Source: Treponema sp. UBA4873 (GTDB lineage: Bacteria > Spirochaetota > Spirochaetia > Treponematales > Treponemataceae). From it: a DNA stretch of 64,000 nucleotides. The notes below the pieces were generated by a model. The model did not search any database. It was not told the origin of the DNA and saw only the letters and a program-made list of their open reading frames with translations. Every line of letters begins with the position of its first letter. Position 1 is the stretch's first letter. The stretch is taken from positions 109,329-173,328 of the forward strand of contig DHDP01000013.1 of the NCBI GenBank assembly GCA_002399405.1, given 5' to 3'. Below are positions 60,245 through 64,000 of the stretch, one piece after another. A program made the position numbers and the translations under genes.

Positions 60245-61174
60245 TCAGAGGAATAACTTCTTCGTCGCCTTTTCATACATGAAGCGCTTGTCTTCCTCCT
60301 GCAGCGACGTATACACACAGTCCGCGCATACGCGCTTTCTGTCGCCGCTGCAGTAAATTTTCGCCGGTACGCACGTGGCGAATACGTCGCGCTTCGCCAC
60401 CGGTCCCTGTCTGAGCATGAATGACATTCTGAGCGCGTATTCGGCTCCCTGCGACAGCGGGAACGTCTCGTTGGCGCTGCCGAACACTATCCGCTCGTGG
60501 TCCACATACAGAATATTGAACGGTTTTACCCGCCCCTCCACCGCTTCCAGCGAGTTTGTCACTTCAACGAGATATCTGCATACGGGAATGAGCTGAATCC
60601 CGTTTCCCGCCGTTTTTTCCTTTTTGGCTTCGGCGACGAACTGCTCGAGGTATGTCTTCGCTTTTTTCTGGTCGGCAAGCGGAATTGTGCTCCATGCGGG
60701 ACGCGTGAAAAGCTCGAACCCGTCGCCGGGAATGCAGTTGATGTTCACTTCGGCTTTGTTGCTGCAGGAATAATAAATTGAAGCGGAAAAATCGTAATCG
60801 TGTCGTATTTCCACATCCGCAATGCGGTGTATTACAGCCGGAATCACGAGGGCAAGACCGGACTTTATCGATTTCATTTCCGTCGTGAAGTAAAGACCTA
60901 CGCGGTTAAAATAAAATTCCACGCGTACCTGTCTTCCCGCAAATCCGATCACCGACTGGGGAGGATTCTTCAGCAGAATGATTCCTTTGTCGAGCACCGT
61001 AATCTGCTCGGCCTTCAGCGCGACGGGAAAAACGGCGGACAAAAGCGGTCTGATTTTATCGTCATCACCTTCCGTTTTTTTATCGACAGGCGTCACGGTG
61101 ACGGGAACGTTGCCGTCTATTAAATATTGAAGTACAAGCTGTCTTTCAATTCCCGTAAGATCTTTATTTTCCAT
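60245..61174 (-). CDS. Cytoplasmic protein of unknown function, possibly PilZ/YcgR-N related
   Basis: This 309-residue soluble protein begins MENKDLTGIERQLVLQYLID. Two beta-rich halves can be seen: one with VRVEFYFNRVGLYFTTEM, as in YcgR-N-type flagellar brake domains, and a second with RYLVEVTNSLEAVEGRVKPFNILYV. The RxxxR and NxSxxG motifs of c-di-GMP binding are absent, so I do not assign ligand binding. The C-terminus has three cysteines (CSGDRKRVCADC). It overlaps the upstream lipoprotein gene by 11 bp. Confidence 0.68.
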   Translation of the reverse strand: MENKDLTGIERQLVLQYLIDGNVPVTVTPVDKKTEGDDDKIRPLLSAVFPVALKAEQITVLDKGIILLKNPPQSVIGFAGRQVRVEFYFNRVGLYFTTEMKSIKSGLALVIPAVIHRIADVEIRHDYDFSASIYYSCSNKAEVNINCIPGDGFELFTRPAWSTIPLADQKKAKTYLEQFVAEAKKEKTAGNGIQLIPVCRYLVEVTNSLEAVEGRVKPFNILYVDHERIVFGSANETFPLSQGAEYALRMSFMLRQGPVAKRDVFATCVPAKIYCSGDRKRVCADCVYTSLQEEDKRFMYEKATKKLFL

Positions 61175-61838
61175 CAGCTCTGCCCCACCTTTGTATTTCT
61201 ATCTGACTGATTTTATAGCCGCTGCCGTTCTTTATAAAATAGAAAAGCACATCCGCATATCCTTTCCCGCATTCGAAGCGGACAGGTATTTCATAATCGT
61301 CCGCTATGAACGGAGCGCCGTATATTTTCCCCGTAAATAAATCTCCGGCGTCCGCACCGGGCAGGTCTTCACCAAACGTCTGCTTCCACCCCGTTTTCAA
61401 ATCATCAAGGAACAGAACGTACGAAAAAAGACATCCGTCAGCCATCAGGGAATCCGCGCTCTGCTGCGACGAAACGGTTGCACAGGCTGTGTCGAGCGCA
61501 GTCCTCAAATCCTGCTGGATAAACGAGGTGTCGAGACTTCCGAAACCGTCGATGAACGGATAAACGGACGAAGGGACGGACGAAGAAGCAGCGACAGACT
61601 GAGGTGTGAGCTTTACAGCTTTATCAACCGCATCCGCCGTCGAAATATCCTGCACAAGACGCATGCTTTCAAGTTCCCGCGTCCAGAGTATCTCAGCATC
61701 CTTTTTATCGGCCTCTGTACGGAGCGTGTCGCCGGAGGAATCGGTAAAAGCGGCAGCAGTACCGTTTGCGCATGAAAATACGGAAAAAAGCGCGCAGAAA
61801 AAGAGGATACATACTATACTTCTTTCCATAAACTTCAT
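61164..61838 (-). CDS. Putative lipoprotein of unknown function
   Basis: The N-terminus MKFMERSIVCILFFCALFSVFSC is a lipoprotein signal with lipidated cysteine at about 23. The mature part of some 200 residues shows no recognised domain; its last 50 residues (VRFECGKGYADVLFYFIKNG) look like a small mixed alpha/beta fold. The frame is open another 36 codons, but those lie across a palindrome and lack any signal. No good ribosome-binding site is seen at either in-frame ATG (61838, 61829). Confidence 0.72.
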   Translation of the reverse strand: MKFMERSIVCILFFCALFSVFSCANGTAAAFTDSSGDTLRTEADKKDAEILWTRELESMRLVQDISTADAVDKAVKLTPQSVAASSSVPSSVYPFIDGFGSLDTSFIQQDLRTALDTACATVSSQQSADSLMADGCLFSYVLFLDDLKTGWKQTFGEDLPGADAGDLFTGKIYGAPFIADDYEIPVRFECGKGYADVLFYFIKNGSGYKISQIEIQRWGRADGK

Positions 61839-61849
61839 TTGCAGTAAGT

Positions 61850-61879
61850 ATACTATATTTTCCGCTGAAAATATAGTAT
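61850..61879. repeat. 13-bp palindrome with tetraloop in a divergent promoter region
   Basis: ATACTATATTTTC and GAAAATATAGTAT are perfect arms around CGCT. It lies 12 bp before the lipoprotein start and about 100 bp before the aconitase gene. The arms contain TATACT/TATAGTAT-like -10 elements on both strands, so it may be a regulator-binding site over divergent promoters or a 5' message hairpin. Confidence 0.55.
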
Positions 61880-61981
61880 TGCGCTGACGACGTAATCCGC
61901 AGTCATTGAAAGGCGGCCTTTTTTCTGATAAAATAAAAGTTATCATATTAATATTAATCTCCTGACTATTCGAGGTGCTCT

Positions 61982-64000
61982 ATGCCGCTTACACTGACTG
62001 AAAAGATTCTTCAGGCCCACATTGTTCCGGAAGCATGTGCGGACACAAAATTCATCCCCGGTACGCCTATTGAGCGCGGTGCCGATATTGCGGTCCGCAT
62101 CGACCAGACGCTCACGCAGGACGCGACCGGTACGATGACGTACCTCCAGTTCGAAACGATCGGTATTCCGCGCGTAAAGACGGAAGTTTCCGTTTCGTAC
62201 GTCGACCACAACACACTCCAGACCGACTACAAGAACATGGACGACCACCGCTACCTTCAGAGTGCGGCGGCAAAATTCGGCCTCTATTTCTCCCGTCCGG
62301 GAAACGGCATCTGCCATCAGGTGCATCTCGAGCACTTCGGAAAACCGGGAAAAACGCTGCTCGGTTCCGACAGCCACACACCGACGGGCGGCGGCATCGG
62401 CATGATTGCGATAGGCGCCGGCGGACTCGACGTTGCCGTCGCGATGGGCGGCGGTGCGTTTCATCTCGCCATGCCGAAAGTGTTCGGCGTACAGCTCACG
62501 GGAAAACTCCGCAGGGGCGTAAGCGCAAAGGACATCATCCTTGAAGTACTCCGCCGCGAAACGGTAAAAGGCGGCGTCGGTGCGGTATACGAATATTTCG
62601 GTCCCGGTGTGGATTCCCTCACTGTTCCGCAGCGCGCAACAATCACGAACATGGGAGCCGAGCTCGGCGCAACATGCTCGATATTCCCGTCCGACAGGAA
62701 GACGAAGACGTTTCTCGCTTCAATGGGCAGGGCAAAGGACTGGACAAAACAGGAAGCTGATCTCGGCGCAGAGTACGACAAGATAATTCAGATTGATTTG
62801 AACAAGCTCGGACCTCTGGCCGCGCAGCCGCATTCTCCCGATGCAGTAACGACGGTAAAGAAACTTTCGGGAACAAAGGTAACGCAGGTTGTCATAGGTT
62901 CCTGTACGAACAGCTCTCTCGACGACCTTGAAACGGTCGCGGCAATCGTCAAGGGGAAACACATCGCGCCGGGCGTCGAAGCGGGAATCACGCCGGGCAG
63001 CCGCGCGACGCTTCTCATGGCGGACAAGGCGGGCATTCTCGGCACGCTCATCGAAGCGGGATTCCGCATTCTTGAAAGCGCATGCGGTCCGTGCATCGGC
63101 ATGGGATTCGCACCGAACAGCAGCGGAGTATCGCTGCGTACGTTCAACCGCAATTTCAAAGGCCGGAGCGGCACTGCGGATGCAAACGTCTATCTTGTCT
63201 CCCCTGAAACGGCTGCCGCGTCGGCAGTGACGGGAACCTTCACCGAAGCGGAAAAAATCACGTATACGGACCACGCGTATGTGCGCGGCGTACGCGTGAG
63301 CATGCTCGACGGAAAAGACAAGCGCCTTGCCCCGGCTGCAATCAGAAAAGCAGGAAAAGACGAAGGTATGATTGTTCCGCCGCTGACTCCGGCGGCTGCA
63401 GCGAAAGTCGAAATAGTGCGCGGCCCGAATATTAAGCCGTGCCCGCCCTGCCCTCCGTGCGCAGCTTCGCTCAAACTGCCGGTGCTGCTTAAAACGGGCG
63501 ACAACGTATCAACCGACGACATCATGCCTGCAGGGACAAAGGTGCTCCCGTTCCGCTCGAACATCCCCGAAATCAGCAAGTTCACGTTCTCACGTCTGGA
63601 CGAAACGTTCTACAGCAGAGCCGAAGCGACAAAATTCAGCGGATGTTTCGTCGTCGGAGGCGAAAACTACGGACAGGGCTCATCTCGGGAGCACGCGGCT
63701 CTCGGACCGATGTACCTCGGAGTGCGCGCCGTCATTACGAAGAGCTTCGCGCGCATCCATAAGGCGAATCTCGTAAACTACGGAATTATACCGGTTACAT
63801 TTGTAAATCCTGCCGATTATGATATACTGAATCAGGGAGATACGCTTGAAATCACCAACATTGCGGAAGCGCTCAAAACCGGCAGCGAGTTCACCATTGT
63901 TGTAAACGGAAAAACGATAAGAGGTGTAAACGATTTAAGCAGGCGGAGCCGCGCGATTCTTATCTCAGGCGGACTTGCGTCGTACACACGCAAAGGCGGT
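61982..64000 (+). CDS. Aconitate hydratase (Aquifex-type), cut by window end
   Basis: It interconverts citrate and isocitrate with a 4Fe-4S cluster. Cluster cysteines are in IGSCTNSSLDD and SACGPCIGMGF; SDSHTPTGGG and GGENYGQGSSREHAALGP are substrate-binding motifs. The 673 codons read here run to the last base with no stop, and the family's usual length suggests only a few residues are missing. Between the main body and the C-terminal swivel domain the linker reads KPCPPCPPCAASL, with three extra cysteines. GAGGTG precedes the ATG. I assign no symbol, as AcnA, AcnB and this type differ. Homoaconitase or isopropylmalate isomerase is less likely. Confidence 0.9.
   Translation, partial: MPLTLTEKILQAHIVPEACADTKFIPGTPIERGADIAVRIDQTLTQDATGTMTYLQFETIGIPRVKTEVSVSYVDHNTLQTDYKNMDDHRYLQSAAAKFGLYFSRPGNGICHQVHLEHFGKPGKTLLGSDSHTPTGGGIGMIAIGAGGLDVAVAMGGGAFHLAMPKVFGVQLTGKLRRGVSAKDIILEVLRRETVKGGVGAVYEYFGPGVDSLTVPQRATITNMGAELGATCSIFPSDRKTKTFLASMGRAKDWTKQEADLGAEYDKIIQIDLNKLGPLAAQPHSPDAVTTVKKLSGTKVTQVVIGSCTNSSLDDLETVAAIVKGKHIAPGVEAGITPGSRATLLMADKAGILGTLIEAGFRILESACGPCIGMGFAPNSSGVSLRTFNRNFKGRSGTADANVYLVSPETAAASAVTGTFTEAEKITYTDHAYVRGVRVSMLDGKDKRLAPAAIRKAGKDEGMIVPPLTPAAAAKVEIVRGPNIKPCPPCPPCAASLKLPVLLKTGDNVSTDDIMPAGTKVLPFRSNIPEISKFTFSRLDETFYSRAEATKFSGCFVVGGENYGQGSSREHAALGPMYLGVRAVITKSFARIHKANLVNYGIIPVTFVNPADYDILNQGDTLEITNIAEALKTGSEFTIVVNGKTIRGVNDLSRRSRAILISGGLASYTRKGG

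Overview
The window looks like a contiguous piece of a Treponema-type spirochete chromosome of intermediate G+C. The evidence is the gene set and its style: two adjacent FlaB-type flagellin genes with flaG and fliD, a flgN-flgK-flgL-fliW-csrA cluster, an NHL/TPR periplasmic cluster, many lipoproteins with relaxed lipoboxes, and tight operons with 1-14 bp overlaps. I do not name a species. No insertion sequence, prophage or CRISPR array was seen.

Layout. (1) 1-8.5 kb: recJ and an M23 peptidase on the plus strand face a five-gene minus-strand operon (GHKL-like protein, lipoprotein, trmB, ligA, membrane protein). (2) 8.5-21.4 kb: a multi-TM protein, then one 6-kb open frame that begins as DNA polymerase IV and continues without stop or internal start into a signal peptide and a very large outer-membrane-type protein. 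An opposing cluster follows (galK-like, surE, TPR, TPR-NHL-VWA). (3) 21.4-29.5 kb: lnt, the biotin transporter bioYMN, and an anaerobic ribonucleotide reductase locus, nrdR-nrdD-X-nrdG. (4) 29.5-34 kb: tRNA-Met, argF with a strongly structured leader, nrnA, a divergent sigma-factor-like gene and rdgB. (5) 34-46.4 kb: flagellar filament and hook-junction genes, with PilZ, tsaE and tsaB between. (6) 46.4-47.3 kb: six tRNA genes. (7) 47.3-64 kb: tig-clpP-clpX, a glycosyltransferase, a DEAD-box-family helicase, an atypical smc with three envelope genes, serS, and an aconitase running off the right edge.

Most notable systems. First, the class III ribonucleotide reductase is split. NrdD stops just after its zinc-site cysteines, and the glycyl-radical motif lies in the next gene, fused to a glutaredoxin-like CPNC domain. 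That gene has its own consensus promoter overlapped by a 14/16 match to an NrdR box. Second, the DinB/outer-membrane-protein fusion has an internal Sec signal. Third, a complete CsrA-FliW-flagellin circuit can be read: both flagellin ribosome-binding sites match the CsrA consensus CANGGANG, the first has an extra GGA-loop hairpin, and csrA and fliW are in the window. FliA-like (sigma-28) promoters precede flaB1, flaB2 and flgN.
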